Part shown: piece by piece, positions 30,921-41,090 of the stretch | How positions within the stretch are numbered: position 1 is the stretch's first letter | Layout of the letters: the number at the start of each line of letters is the position of its first letter | Source of the DNA: Actinokineospora diospyrosa | GTDB taxonomy: Bacteria; Actinomycetota; Actinomycetes; Mycobacteriales; Pseudonocardiaceae | DNA: 64,000 nt | Reading direction: 5' to 3' | Assembly: GCF_024171925.1 (NCBI RefSeq) | Contig: NZ_JAMTCO010000003.1 | Coordinates: 186,001-250,000 of the forward strand | The notes under the pieces: generated by a model | The model's database searches: none | Told to the model about the DNA's origin: nothing | What the model saw: only the letters and a program-made list of their open reading frames with translations | Program-made: the position numbers and the translations under genes

Positions 30921-33900
30921 ATGGCCGCCTCCGTTGAGCAGTACGTCGAGGCGTTGCGGACCTCGCTGAAGGAGAACGAACGGCTCAAGGCGCGCAACCG
31001 GGACCTCACCGACGCCGCGCACGAGCCGATCGCCATCGTGGGCATGTCGTGCCGACTGCCCGGCGGGGTCGACTCGCCGGAAGACCTGTGGGAGTTGCTG
31101 GCGCGCGGCGGTGACGGGATCTCCGAGTTCCCCACCGACCGGGGGTGGGACCTCGGTCGGCTCTACGATCCGGAGTCCACTCGGGACGGTACCTCTTACG
31201 CGCGTGAAGGCGGGTTCGTCCATTCGGCCGGGTGGTTCGACCCGGCATTCTTCGGGATCTCCCCGCGCGAGGCCGCGGCCATGGACCCCCAGCAGCGGTT
31301 GTTGCTGGAGACGTCGTGGGAGGTGTTCGAACACGCCGGGATCGACCCCACGTCAGTGCGGGGCAGTCGAACCGGCGTGTTCGTCGGCGCGACGACCTCG
31401 GGCTACGGGTACGCGGTCCCGGACGAGGGCTACGGGCTGACCGGATCGGCGACCAGCGTCCTCAGTGGACGAGTCGCCTACCTGTTCGGGCTTGAGGGCC
31501 CTGCTGTCACCGTCGACACCGCGTGTTCTAGCGGGTTGGTGGCGCTGCACTTGGCCGTGCGGGCACTGCGGGCGGGCGAGTGCGACCTGGCTATTGCCGG
31601 TGGGGCCACGGTGATGGTGAACCCGTCGGCGTTCGTGGAGTTCAGTCGGCAACGCGGGTTGGCGGCCGATGGTCGGTGCAAGTCGTTCGCCGCCGGTGCG
31701 GACGGGACGGGGTGGTCAGAGGGCGTCGCCGTCCTGTTGGTCCAGCGGTTGGCTGACGCCGTCCGGGCGGGCAATCGGGTCCTCGCGGTGGTCCGCGGTT
31801 CGGCGGTCAACTCCGACGGCGCGTCCAACGGGCTCACCGCCCCCAACGGCCGCGCGCAGCAGCGGGTCATCCACGATGCCCTCGCCGACGCCCGGCTCGC
31901 CGCCGCCGAGGTCGACCTGGTGGAGGCGCACGGGACCGGCACGGTTCTCGGCGACCCGATCGAGGCGTCCGCGGTGCTGGCGACCTACGGTCAGCGCGAG
32001 GGGGTCCCAGTTTTTCTGGGGTCCATCAAGTCCAACATCGGGCACAGCCAGTCCGCCGCGGGCATCGCGGGCGTCATCAAGGTTGTGCAGGCAATGCGCA
32101 ACAAGCTCATGCCCGCCACCCTGCACCTGGACGCCCCGTCGCCGCACGTCGATTGGACCTCCGGGGCGGTTCGACTGCTGGTCGAGCCGCGCGAATGGTC
32201 CGAAGTGGAGCATCCGAGGTCGGCAGCCGTGTCGGCGTTCGGTGTGAGCGGAACCAATGCGCACACGATCGTCGAGCAGGCACCCGAAGTGGCGCTCGTC
32301 CCGCCCAACAACGACGACCTGCCGTGGCTGATCTCCGCGCGCGACCCGCAAGCCCTTCGCGCGCAAGCATCTCGGCTCACCGCTGTGGCAGCCGCTCCTG
32401 GCGATGTCGCGTTCTCCCTGGCCACGACGCGTGCGGCCATGGACCACCGCGCGGTCGTCCTGCCCGGCTCTGACCGGGTCGCCGCGCTCACCGCGTTGGC
32501 GGGCGGGTCGCCAGATCTGTCCACAGTGGTCGGTGAGGTCGTCTCCGGCAAGACCGCGTTCCTGTTCACCGGCCAAGGCTCCCAGTGCCGCGGCATGGGT
32601 GTTGACCTGCGCCGGTTCCCGGCCTTCGCCGAGGTCTTCGACTCCCTGTGCGCGCGCCTCGCCGTCGATCCCGCTGTCGACCTCGACCGCACCGAACTCG
32701 CCCAGCCCGCCTTGTTCGCCCTTGAGGTGGCCCTCTACCGGTTGGTCGAATCCTGGGGCATCCGACCCGACTACCTGGTCGGACACTCCATCGGCGAAGT
32801 GGCCGCGGCCCACATCTCCGGCATCCTGACCCTCGACGACGCCTGCACCCTCGTCTCCGCCCGGGCCCGCCTCATGGGTGCCCTGCCCGAGGGCGGGGCC
32901 ATGCTCGCCATCGAGGCCGCCGAGCACGAGATCGACCTCCCGGACGGCGTGGACCTGGCCGCGGTGAACTCGGATCGTTCACTTGTCGTATCGGGGGATC
33001 GTAGGGTTGTTGAGCAGGTCAAACGCCAGAGTGGTGACCAAGGCCGCCGGGTCAAGCCGCTGACCGTCTCGCACGCGTTCCACAGCCGCCTGATGGACCC
33101 GATGCTCGACGAGTTCCGGCAGGTCGTGGCCGGACTATCGTTCAACGATCCCGCAATCGCCCTGGTGGCCACGTCGACGGGCGACCCGACGACGGCCGAG
33201 TACTGGGTGCGGCAGGTCCGCGAGACGGTGCGGTTCGCCGACGCGGTCAAGGGGCTGGCGGCGAAGGGCGTGACCCGGTTCGTCGAGCTCGGGCCGGACG
33301 GCGTGCTCTCGGCGGCTGTTCGCGATCAGCTGCCGGACGTGGTCGCCATCCCGCTGCAGCGCGCCGACCAGGACGGCGTCCACGCGTGGTGGCGTGGCCT
33401 GGCGCAGGTGTTCGTGGCTGGAATCCCCCTCACCTGGGCAGAGCCCGGCTGCCGTGTCGACCTCCCCACCTACGCCTTCCAGCGAACCCACTTCTGGCCT
33501 GTCTCCACGACAAACCTGCGCTACCGGGTGACCTGGAAGCCCGTCGCCGCCGAGCAGGCCCAGCTCGCCGGCACCTGGCACGTCCTCACCGACGATCCCG
33601 ACTCCGCCATCGCGACTTGGTGCACCACCGCACTGCGCGCCCACGGCGCCACGATCACCAACCACCCCGACCAGGCCGACGCCGTGCTCTCGCTGCTCAC
33701 CGGCACCGACGCGCACCCGGATCACCCTGTTGTCACCCAGGGCGTCGCCGACACCCTCGACCTGCTCCGCGCTGACGGTCCACCGATCTGGCTCGCCACG
33801 CAGGGTGCCGTCGCCGTTGCCGAGCCGTTGGCCAACCCGCTCGCCGCGCCCCTGTGGGCGCTCGGCCGGGTCGCCGCTCTGGAGCACCCGCGCCGGTGGG

Positions 33901-36900
33901 GCGGTTTGGTCGACCTGCCAGCGGAGTTGGACGACGCGGCCGCTGCTCGTCTGGCCGCCGCGATCGCCAGTGGCGAGGACCAACTCGCGGTCCGGTCAAC
34001 GGGGTTGTTCGCCCGCCGCCTGGCTTCCGCACCTGCCGAGGCCGCGGCGCAGTGGCGTCCACAAGGGACAGTGCTCGTCACCGGTGGCACCGGCGCGCTC
34101 GGCAGGCACGTGGCCAGGTGGCTGGTTGATCGTGGCGCCGAACACCTCGTGCTGGCCAGCCGTCGTGCCCCGGATGCCGTGGACTTGGCTCAGGAATTGC
34201 AATCCCGAGGCGTGAAGGTCACCCTAGCCGCGTGTGATGTGTCAGACCCCGCTGCGCTACAACAACTCCTCGTCGAACACCCACCCACCTCGGCTTTCCA
34301 CGCGGCGGGCAGCGGCGACTACGCGCCCATCGCCGAGGCGGATCTCACGCACTTCGCCGCGACGCTCAACGCCAAGGTTACGGGCGCGCGGGTCTTGGCC
34401 GCCCACCCCGGCCTCGACCGGCTGGTGCTGTTCTCCTCGGTGTCGGCGACCTGGGGGAGCGGCTCACAATCCGCGTACTCGGTCGCCAACGCGACCCTCG
34501 ACGCCCTCGCCGAGGCCACCGGGGCCACGGCCATCGCCTGGGGCCCCTGGGCGGGGGCGGGCATGGCCGGTGCTGACAGCACCGCTGACTACCTGCGCAA
34601 ACGCGGTCTTACCCCGCTCGATCCCGCAGTGGCGATCGCCGCGATGGCCCGAGCGGTCGATCAGCGCGACACCTGTGTGACCGTCGCCGACGTCGACTGG
34701 GCCCGGTTCGTGCCCTCTTTCACCACCGCCCGGCCGCAACACCTCTTCGATGACCTTATCGACCTCCCCGCGCCCGCGCTTGAGGCCCCCGCCGCACCGG
34801 ATCACTCCTCTCTGTCCGAAGAGGACCACCGGCGCACTCTGCTCGACCTGGTGCGCACCAATGCCGCGGCCATCCTCGGGCACACCGATCCGGCCGCTGT
34901 CAAATCGGGGCAGGCGTTCACCGAGCTCGGCTTCGACTCGCTGACCGCCGTCGAACTCCGCGACCGCCTCACCACGGCGACGGGTCTCAAGCTCGCCACC
35001 ACCATCGTGTTCGACCACCCCACGCCCGCCGCGCTCGCCAACCACCTCCTCGCACTGGCCCGCCCCAAGGCCAAGGCCGCCCACCAGGCCATCGCGGCCG
35101 CCGACGGCGAACCGATCGCGATCATCGGCATGGCGTGCCGCTACCCCGGTGGCGTGCGGTCCCCGGAAGACCTGTGGCGCTTGGTGTCCGACGGCCGCGA
35201 CGGCATCGGCGACTTCCCGGACGACCGCGGCTGGGACCTCGCCCGCGTCTACGACCCGGACGGCGGCGACGGCACCTCCTACGTCCGTGAAGGCGCCTTC
35301 CTCGACGGCGTCGCCGAGTTCGACCCCGTCTTCTTCGGCATCTCACCGCGCGAAGCGCTGGCCATGGACCCGCAGCAGCGGCTGCTGCTCCAGGCATCCT
35401 GGGAGGCGTTCGAGCGCGCGGGGATCGACCCGGAGTCGTTGCGGGGAAGTCGAACCGGTGTGTTCGCGGGAACCAGTGGGCAGGACTACCCGGCGTTGCT
35501 CGTGGGTGCGCGCGAGGTCAGTGAAGGCCACCAAGGGACGGGCAACGCGGCCGCGGTGCTGTCCGGCCGCGTTGCTTACACATTCGGGCTTGAAGGCCCC
35601 ACGTTGACCGTGGACACGGCCTGCTCCAGCAGCCTCGTCGCCCTCCACCTGGCTGTCCGCGCGCTGCGGCAAGGAGACTGCGAACTGGCCCTGGCGGGCG
35701 GCGTCACCGTCATGTCCACACCGTCGGCTTTCGTGGAGTTCAGCCGCCAACTCGGGCTCGCCGCCGACGGCCGCTGCAAGTCGTTCGCCGCCGCCGCGGA
35801 CGGCACCGGCTGGGGTGAGGGCGTCGGGGTGCTGCTGGTTGAGCGCTTGTCCGACGCACTCCGAAATGGACACAACGTGTTGGCCGTGGTGCGCGGATCC
35901 GCGGTCAACTCCGACGGCGCGTCCAACGGTCTCACCGCCCCCAACGGGCCATCGCAACAACGGGTCATCCACCAGGCGCTCGCCGACGCGGGCCTTGAGG
36001 CGTCTGAAGTGGACGCAGTCGAGGCGCACGGGACCGGTACCCGGCTCGGCGATCCGATCGAGGCCGAGGCCCTGCTGGCCACCTATGGGCAGGACCGCGT
36101 CGAACCGCTGTGGCTGGGTTCGGTGAAGTCCAACATCGGCCACACCCAGGCCGCGTCCGGCGTCGCGGGCGTGATCAAGATGGTTGGCGCGCTACGGGCG
36201 GGTGTCCTGCCCGCCAGCCTGCACGTCGACGAGCCATCGCCCAATGTGGACTGGTCGGCGGGCGCGGTCGAGTTGCTGACCGCTGCCCGGCCGTGGCCCG
36301 CGGTCGACCGGGCGCGGCGGGTCGGCGTGTCGTCGTTCGGGATGAGCGGCACCAACGCGCACGTCGTGCTGGAGTCCGCCCCGGCTCGGCCGGAGGTGGT
36401 GCCGGTCGGGTCGCCGCCCGCGGTGGTCGTGCTGCCGGTGTCCGCGCGGACCGAGCACGGGCTGGTCGCGCAGGTGGAGGCGTTGCGCGACAGCGGGCAC
36501 GACTTGGTGGACCTCGCGTGGTCGTTGGCGACGACCCGCGGCGTGCTGGAGAACCGCGCCGTGCTGTTCGGCGGTGTCAGCCTCGATGACGCGGTCATCG
36601 GGCAGGCGGATGAAGGGCGCACCGGCTTCCTGTTCACCGGCCAGGGCTCGCAGCGGCCCGGCATGGGCGCGGCCCTGTATGCGGCGTTCCCCGTGTTCGC
36701 TACGGCGTTCGATGAGGTGTGCGACCGGATCCCCCTTTCGGTCAAGGACGTCGTCTTCGGCGGTGGCCTGGAGTTAGACCAGACCTCGTACACCCAGACC
36801 GCCTTGTTCGCCCTGCAGGTAGCCCTCTTCCGCTTGCTCGAGTCCTGGGGCGTCCGCCCGGACGTCCTGATCGGCCACTCCATCGGCGAGGTCGCGGCCG

Positions 36901-39900
36901 CCCACGTCGCCGGGATCCTCTCCCTCGACGACGCCTGCACCCTGGTCTCCGCTCGCGCTCGACTCATGCAGGCTTTGCCCACGGGTGGGGCCATGCTCGC
37001 GATCGAGGCCGCCGAGCACGAACTCGATCTCCCCGAGGGCGTCGACCTCGCCGCCGTGAACTCGGATCGTTCGATTGTCGTATCCGGGGACCGTAGGACT
37101 GTCGAACAGTTCAAACGTCAGAGTGTCGAACAAGGCCGTCGGGTCAAGGACCTGGTCGTCTCGCACGCGTTCCACAGCCACCTGATGGACCCGATGCTGG
37201 ACGAGTTCCGGCAGGTGGTGTTGGGGCTGTCGTTCAAGAATCCGACAATCCCCCTGGTGAACACCTCACCAGGTGATCCGGCGACGCCTGAGTACTGGGC
37301 GCGGCAGGTCCGGGAGCCGGTGCGGTTCGCGGCAGCGGTGGCGCGCGCCGAGGACGTCACCCGCTACCTGGAGTTGGGCCCGGACGGGGTGCTCAGCGCC
37401 GCTGTCGGTGGGGGCGCCTTCCCGGCGCTGCGGTCCGGGCGCGACGAGGTCGAAACAGTCCTGCGCGCCGTTGCCGAGGTCCACGTCCGGGGCGCCTTCG
37501 TCGACTGGCCCGCCCTGACCCGCGACTGGGGCGGCCGACGGGTCGACCTGCCCACGTATGCCTTCGCCCGCGAGCACTACTGGCCCACTCCAACCCCCTG
37601 GGCCGGAGATGTCGCCGCCGCAGGCCTAGGCGTGACCGACCACCCCCTCCTCGGCGCTGGGGTAGGCACCGCGGGAGCCAACGACCTGCTGTTCACCGCA
37701 CGCGTATCGACCCGCACCCACCCCTGGCTGGCCGACCACCGCGTCCACGGCCAAACCCTCCTCCCTGGAACCGCTTTCGTCGAACTGGCCCTACACGCCG
37801 GAGAAGCGCGCGGCCTGCCCGTCCTCGAGGAGTTGGTGCTGCACGCACCACTCGTCCTCCCCGCCCGCGCCGCCACCCAACTCCAGTTCGCTGTAACCGA
37901 AACCGGCGCTGTCACCATCCACAGCAGACCAGCCGACGACACCGGCTGGTCCAATCACCCCTGGACTCTCCACGCCACCGGCACCCTCACCGGCACTCTC
38001 GATGCCTCCGCTGAGAACGGGGCTAACCGAGAGTCCACAGAGGAACTCCCGTGGCCGCCGCCCGGGGACCCTCTGGACATCAAGGACATCTACGCCGACC
38101 TGGACGCAGCGGGTCTCTCCTACGGCCCCGCGTTCCAAGGTCTGCGCGCGGTCTGGCGCACAGACGACGCCATCTTCGCCGAGGTCACGCTCCAGGACAC
38201 CGCTGGATTCGGTCTGCACCCGGCACTTCTCGACTCCGCGCTGCACGCACTCGCGGTCGGCGCGAACGGGACGGGAGCGGCAGGCGTCCCGTTCGCCTGG
38301 TCCGGTGTCCGCTTGTCCGCCACCGGCGCCTCCACGCTCCGCGTCCGGCTCACCAGCGGCCCCGACGGCGTCACCCTCGTCGCGGTCGACCCCGCCGGAA
38401 CGCCGGTCATCACCGTCGACAAGGTCACCCTCCGCGCAGCCGCCACCACTGCGATCACCGCACCCCCACTGCACCGCCTCGCCTGGCGCAGTACCCCGCT
38501 GCTCGCCGACACCGAACCGGTAGGCACCTGGTCCGTCCTCGGCGACGACACCTTCGGCGCGGCGGCCGGTCTGGCCGAAGCGGGCGCCACGCTCGTCGAC
38601 ACCGATCCCGACCACGTGGTCCTCTGCTCCAGCGGTCCAGACCTGCTCGATCGCCTCACCGCCGTCCTGGGCGAGGCCAAGGTGACCGTCCTGACCAGGG
38701 GAGCTGTCGCCGCCGAACCCGGTGACGACGTCCCGGACCTGCCCGGCGCCGCCGTCTGGGGCCTCCTGCGGGTCGCGCAGGGCGAGGACCCCGGCCGGGT
38801 CCGCCTGGTCGACATCGACGGCGACCCGTGGGCGGCGCTGCTGCACAGCCCGGACGAACCCCAGCTCGCCATCCGGTCCGGGGTCGCCCTGGTACCCCGC
38901 GTCGTCCCCGACCCCGGCACCGACCTGCCCGCCCCCGACGGCCCCTGGCGGCTGGACACCACCGGTCGCGGCACGCTCGAGAACCTGGTCCTCGCCCCCG
39001 TCGCCCACCCCGACCTGGCCCCCGGTGAGGTCCGCGTCGCCGTCCGCGCGGCCGGGCTGAACTTCCGGGACGTCCTCAACGCGCTCGGCATGTACCCCGG
39101 CGAGGTCGCGATCGGCGGTGAGGCGGCGGGTGTCGTCACCGAGGTCGGATCAGCCGTGACCGGCCACAAGGTCGGCGACCGCGTCCTCGGCCTGTTCTCC
39201 GCGGCCTTCGCCCCCTCAGCTGTTACCGACCAGCGGCTCTTGGTTCCCCTGCCGGACGACTGGACCTTCGTCGAGGGCGCGTGCGTGCCGATCGTTTACG
39301 CCACCGCCTACTACGGCTTGGTTGACCTCGCGAACCTGCGAGAAGGCGAATCCGTTCTGGTCCACGCCGCAGCCGGTGGTGTCGGAATGGCCGCTGTGCA
39401 GCTCGCCAGGCACCTCAAAGCCGAGGTCTACGGCACCGCCAGCCCGGCGAAATGGTCAGCCACGGGCCTTCCCGAAGACCGTCTTTCGTCCTCGCGCGAT
39501 CTCGACTTCGCCACCACGTTCCCCCAGGTCGACGTGGTCCTCAACGCTTTGGCGGGCGAGTTCGTCGACGCCTCCCTCGGGCTGTTGCGGCCGGGTGGGC
39601 GATTCCTGGAGATGGGCAAGACCGACATCCGCGCTGAAGTGTCCGGTGTGGACTACCGGGCCTATGACCTGGCCGAGGCGGGACCGGATCGGATCGGGGA
39701 GATCCTCGGCCAGGTCATGGCCCTGTTCGCGGGCGGCGCGCTCACCCTGCCGCCGCGGCGCGTGTGGGACGTCCGCCAGGCCCGCGCCGCGTTCCGGTAC
39801 ATGAGCCAGGCCAGGCACGTCGGCAAGGTCGTGCTGACCGTCCCCGCCGCGCCCGACCCCGCCGACCCGGTCCTGATCACCGGCGGCACCGGGGCGCTCG

Positions 39901-41090
39901 GCGGTCTCGTCGCCCGGCACCTCGCCGCCGCGGGCCGCCGCGACCTGGTGCTGCTCAGCCGGGGTGGGAAGGCGCCGGACGAGGTGGTGTCCGCCGTCGA
40001 GGCCCTGGGCGCCAGGGTGCGGGTGGTCGCGGGCGACGCGGCCGACCGGGACCTCGTGGCCGGGCTCGGCGTCCGGTCGGTGTTCCACGCCGCCGGGGTG
40101 CTCGACGACGGTGTGCTCGCCGGGTTGACCCGCGACCGGCTGGCCCGCGTGCTGCACGCGAAGGCCGCGGCGGCGCTGGCCCTGCAGGACGCCGTGCCGG
40201 ACGCGGTCGAGTTCGTCCTGTTCTCCTCCGTCGCCGCCACCATCGGCACCCCCGGCCAGGGCGCCTACGCCGCCGCAAACGCTTTCCTCGACGGTCTCGC
40301 GCACCACCGGCACGTCCGCGGCCTGCCTGCCCGGGCCCTCGCCTGGGGTCCGTGGGACCTCGACGGCGGCATGCTCGGCGAGCTGTCCGACGCCGACCGC
40401 GACCGGCTGACCCGCACCGGCTTCCCGCCACTGACCCCCGACACCGGGCTTCCCCTGCTCGACCGGGCACTCACCGAGCCCACCCCGGCCGTCGTCGCCG
40501 CGATCATCAATTCGCGCGTGCTAGATGACCCGCCCGCCGTGCTAAGCGCCCTTGCTCGGCCAACACGCCGGGCTGCGGGAGCTGCCGTTCCGGTCGACCT
40601 GGGTGCCAGGCTTCTTGCGCTACCTGCCGCCGAGCGGGTTCGCGTGCTGGTTGAAGAGGTCCGCAGCAATGCCGCGACGGTCTTGGGCTTCCCCTCCACT
40701 GAGGCTGTCGACCCGGCGCGGGCGTTCTCGGACCTGGGCTTCGACTCGCTGACCGCTGTCGAGTTGCGCAACCGCCTCGCTACCACCACCGGCGTCCGCT
40801 TACCCGCGACCCTGGTGTTCGATCACCCCACGCCTATCGCCATGGCTGAGCGGCTCTTGGTCGACCTGGTGCCTGCCCCACCGAGCCCGGCGGCGGTAGC
40901 ACTGTCTGAACTGGACAGCATCGACGCTGTGCTGCCGTCGCTGTCCGGTCAAGACGCCGACCGGGTCCGAGCCCGCCTAGCCGCGCTGCTCGCGAAGTGG
41001 ACCCCGATCGACGACGAAGCCGACGAGGACCTCGACGCAGCCACGGAGGACACCATCTTCGCTCTCATCGACAGCGAACTAGACGGCTAG
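30921..41090 (+). CDS. Type I modular PKS-3, two extension modules
   Basis: This is a 3,389-residue PKS starting 2 nt after the PKS-2 stop. The N-terminal helix VEQYVEALRTSLKENERLKA is a docking element of another class than in PKS-1 and PKS-2. First module: KS (Cys202, TACSSG), malonyl AT (Ser623, HAFH 718-721), A-type KR (Tyr1186 in SAYSVAN, no LDD), ACP (Ser1340). Second module: KS (Cys1568), malonyl AT (Ser1987, HAFH 2082-2085), DH (His2273, Asp2438), ER (HAAAGGVG from 2815), B-type KR (LDD 3061-3063, Tyr3116), ACP (Ser3276); this gives full reduction. The C-terminal helices (EDTIFALIDSELDG) are a docking domain, so another PKS must follow and this is not the last enzyme. Two TTA leucine codons occur (36774-36776 and 40800-40802). 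The 3' end overlaps the convergent MFS gene by 12 bp. Confidence 0.96.
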   Translation: MAASVEQYVEALRTSLKENERLKARNRDLTDAAHEPIAIVGMSCRLPGGVDSPEDLWELLARGGDGISEFPTDRGWDLGRLYDPESTRDGTSYAREGGFVHSAGWFDPAFFGISPREAAAMDPQQRLLLETSWEVFEHAGIDPTSVRGSRTGVFVGATTSGYGYAVPDEGYGLTGSATSVLSGRVAYLFGLEGPAVTVDTACSSGLVALHLAVRALRAGECDLAIAGGATVMVNPSAFVEFSRQRGLAADGRCKSFAAGADGTGWSEGVAVLLVQRLADAVRAGNRVLAVVRGSAVNSDGASNGLTAPNGRAQQRVIHDALADARLAAAEVDLVEAHGTGTVLGDPIEASAVLATYGQREGVPVFLGSIKSNIGHSQSAAGIAGVIKVVQAMRNKLMPATLHLDAPSPHVDWTSGAVRLLVEPREWSEVEHPRSAAVSAFGVSGTNAHTIVEQAPEVALVPPNNDDLPWLISARDPQALRAQASRLTAVAAAPGDVAFSLATTRAAMDHRAVVLPGSDRVAALTALAGGSPDLSTVVGEVVSGKTAFLFTGQGSQCRGMGVDLRRFPAFAEVFDSLCARLAVDPAVDLDRTELAQPALFALEVALYRLVESWGIRPDYLVGHSIGEVAAAHISGILTLDDACTLVSARARLMGALPEGGAMLAIEAAEHEIDLPDGVDLAAVNSDRSLVVSGDRRVVEQVKRQSGDQGRRVKPLTVSHAFHSRLMDPMLDEFRQVVAGLSFNDPAIALVATSTGDPTTAEYWVRQVRETVRFADAVKGLAAKGVTRFVELGPDGVLSAAVRDQLPDVVAIPLQRADQDGVHAWWRGLAQVFVAGIPLTWAEPGCRVDLPTYAFQRTHFWPVSTTNLRYRVTWKPVAAEQAQLAGTWHVLTDDPDSAIATWCTTALRAHGATITNHPDQADAVLSLLTGTDAHPDHPVVTQGVADTLDLLRADGPPIWLATQGAVAVAEPLANPLAAPLWALGRVAALEHPRRWGGLVDLPAELDDAAAARLAAAIASGEDQLAVRSTGLFARRLASAPAEAAAQWRPQGTVLVTGGTGALGRHVARWLVDRGAEHLVLASRRAPDAVDLAQELQSRGVKVTLAACDVSDPAALQQLLVEHPPTSAFHAAGSGDYAPIAEADLTHFAATLNAKVTGARVLAAHPGLDRLVLFSSVSATWGSGSQSAYSVANATLDALAEATGATAIAWGPWAGAGMAGADSTADYLRKRGLTPLDPAVAIAAMARAVDQRDTCVTVADVDWARFVPSFTTARPQHLFDDLIDLPAPALEAPAAPDHSSLSEEDHRRTLLDLVRTNAAAILGHTDPAAVKSGQAFTELGFDSLTAVELRDRLTTATGLKLATTIVFDHPTPAALANHLLALARPKAKAAHQAIAAADGEPIAIIGMACRYPGGVRSPEDLWRLVSDGRDGIGDFPDDRGWDLARVYDPDGGDGTSYVREGAFLDGVAEFDPVFFGISPREALAMDPQQRLLLQASWEAFERAGIDPESLRGSRTGVFAGTSGQDYPALLVGAREVSEGHQGTGNAAAVLSGRVAYTFGLEGPTLTVDTACSSSLVALHLAVRALRQGDCELALAGGVTVMSTPSAFVEFSRQLGLAADGRCKSFAAAADGTGWGEGVGVLLVERLSDALRNGHNVLAVVRGSAVNSDGASNGLTAPNGPSQQRVIHQALADAGLEASEVDAVEAHGTGTRLGDPIEAEALLATYGQDRVEPLWLGSVKSNIGHTQAASGVAGVIKMVGALRAGVLPASLHVDEPSPNVDWSAGAVELLTAARPWPAVDRARRVGVSSFGMSGTNAHVVLESAPARPEVVPVGSPPAVVVLPVSARTEHGLVAQVEALRDSGHDLVDLAWSLATTRGVLENRAVLFGGVSLDDAVIGQADEGRTGFLFTGQGSQRPGMGAALYAAFPVFATAFDEVCDRIPLSVKDVVFGGGLELDQTSYTQTALFALQVALFRLLESWGVRPDVLIGHSIGEVAAAHVAGILSLDDACTLVSARARLMQALPTGGAMLAIEAAEHELDLPEGVDLAAVNSDRSIVVSGDRRTVEQFKRQSVEQGRRVKDLVVSHAFHSHLMDPMLDEFRQVVLGLSFKNPTIPLVNTSPGDPATPEYWARQVREPVRFAAAVARAEDVTRYLELGPDGVLSAAVGGGAFPALRSGRDEVETVLRAVAEVHVRGAFVDWPALTRDWGGRRVDLPTYAFAREHYWPTPTPWAGDVAAAGLGVTDHPLLGAGVGTAGANDLLFTARVSTRTHPWLADHRVHGQTLLPGTAFVELALHAGEARGLPVLEELVLHAPLVLPARAATQLQFAVTETGAVTIHSRPADDTGWSNHPWTLHATGTLTGTLDASAENGANRESTEELPWPPPGDPLDIKDIYADLDAAGLSYGPAFQGLRAVWRTDDAIFAEVTLQDTAGFGLHPALLDSALHALAVGANGTGAAGVPFAWSGVRLSATGASTLRVRLTSGPDGVTLVAVDPAGTPVITVDKVTLRAAATTAITAPPLHRLAWRSTPLLADTEPVGTWSVLGDDTFGAAAGLAEAGATLVDTDPDHVVLCSSGPDLLDRLTAVLGEAKVTVLTRGAVAAEPGDDVPDLPGAAVWGLLRVAQGEDPGRVRLVDIDGDPWAALLHSPDEPQLAIRSGVALVPRVVPDPGTDLPAPDGPWRLDTTGRGTLENLVLAPVAHPDLAPGEVRVAVRAAGLNFRDVLNALGMYPGEVAIGGEAAGVVTEVGSAVTGHKVGDRVLGLFSAAFAPSAVTDQRLLVPLPDDWTFVEGACVPIVYATAYYGLVDLANLREGESVLVHAAAGGVGMAAVQLARHLKAEVYGTASPAKWSATGLPEDRLSSSRDLDFATTFPQVDVVLNALAGEFVDASLGLLRPGGRFLEMGKTDIRAEVSGVDYRAYDLAEAGPDRIGEILGQVMALFAGGALTLPPRRVWDVRQARAAFRYMSQARHVGKVVLTVPAAPDPADPVLITGGTGALGGLVARHLAAAGRRDLVLLSRGGKAPDEVVSAVEALGARVRVVAGDAADRDLVAGLGVRSVFHAAGVLDDGVLAGLTRDRLARVLHAKAAAALALQDAVPDAVEFVLFSSVAATIGTPGQGAYAAANAFLDGLAHHRHVRGLPARALAWGPWDLDGGMLGELSDADRDRLTRTGFPPLTPDTGLPLLDRALTEPTPAVVAAIINSRVLDDPPAVLSALARPTRRAAGAAVPVDLGARLLALPAAERVRVLVEEVRSNAATVLGFPSTEAVDPARAFSDLGFDSLTAVELRNRLATTTGVRLPATLVFDHPTPIAMAERLLVDLVPAPPSPAAVALSELDSIDAVLPSLSGQDADRVRARLAALLAKWTPIDDEADEDLDAATEDTIFALIDSELDG

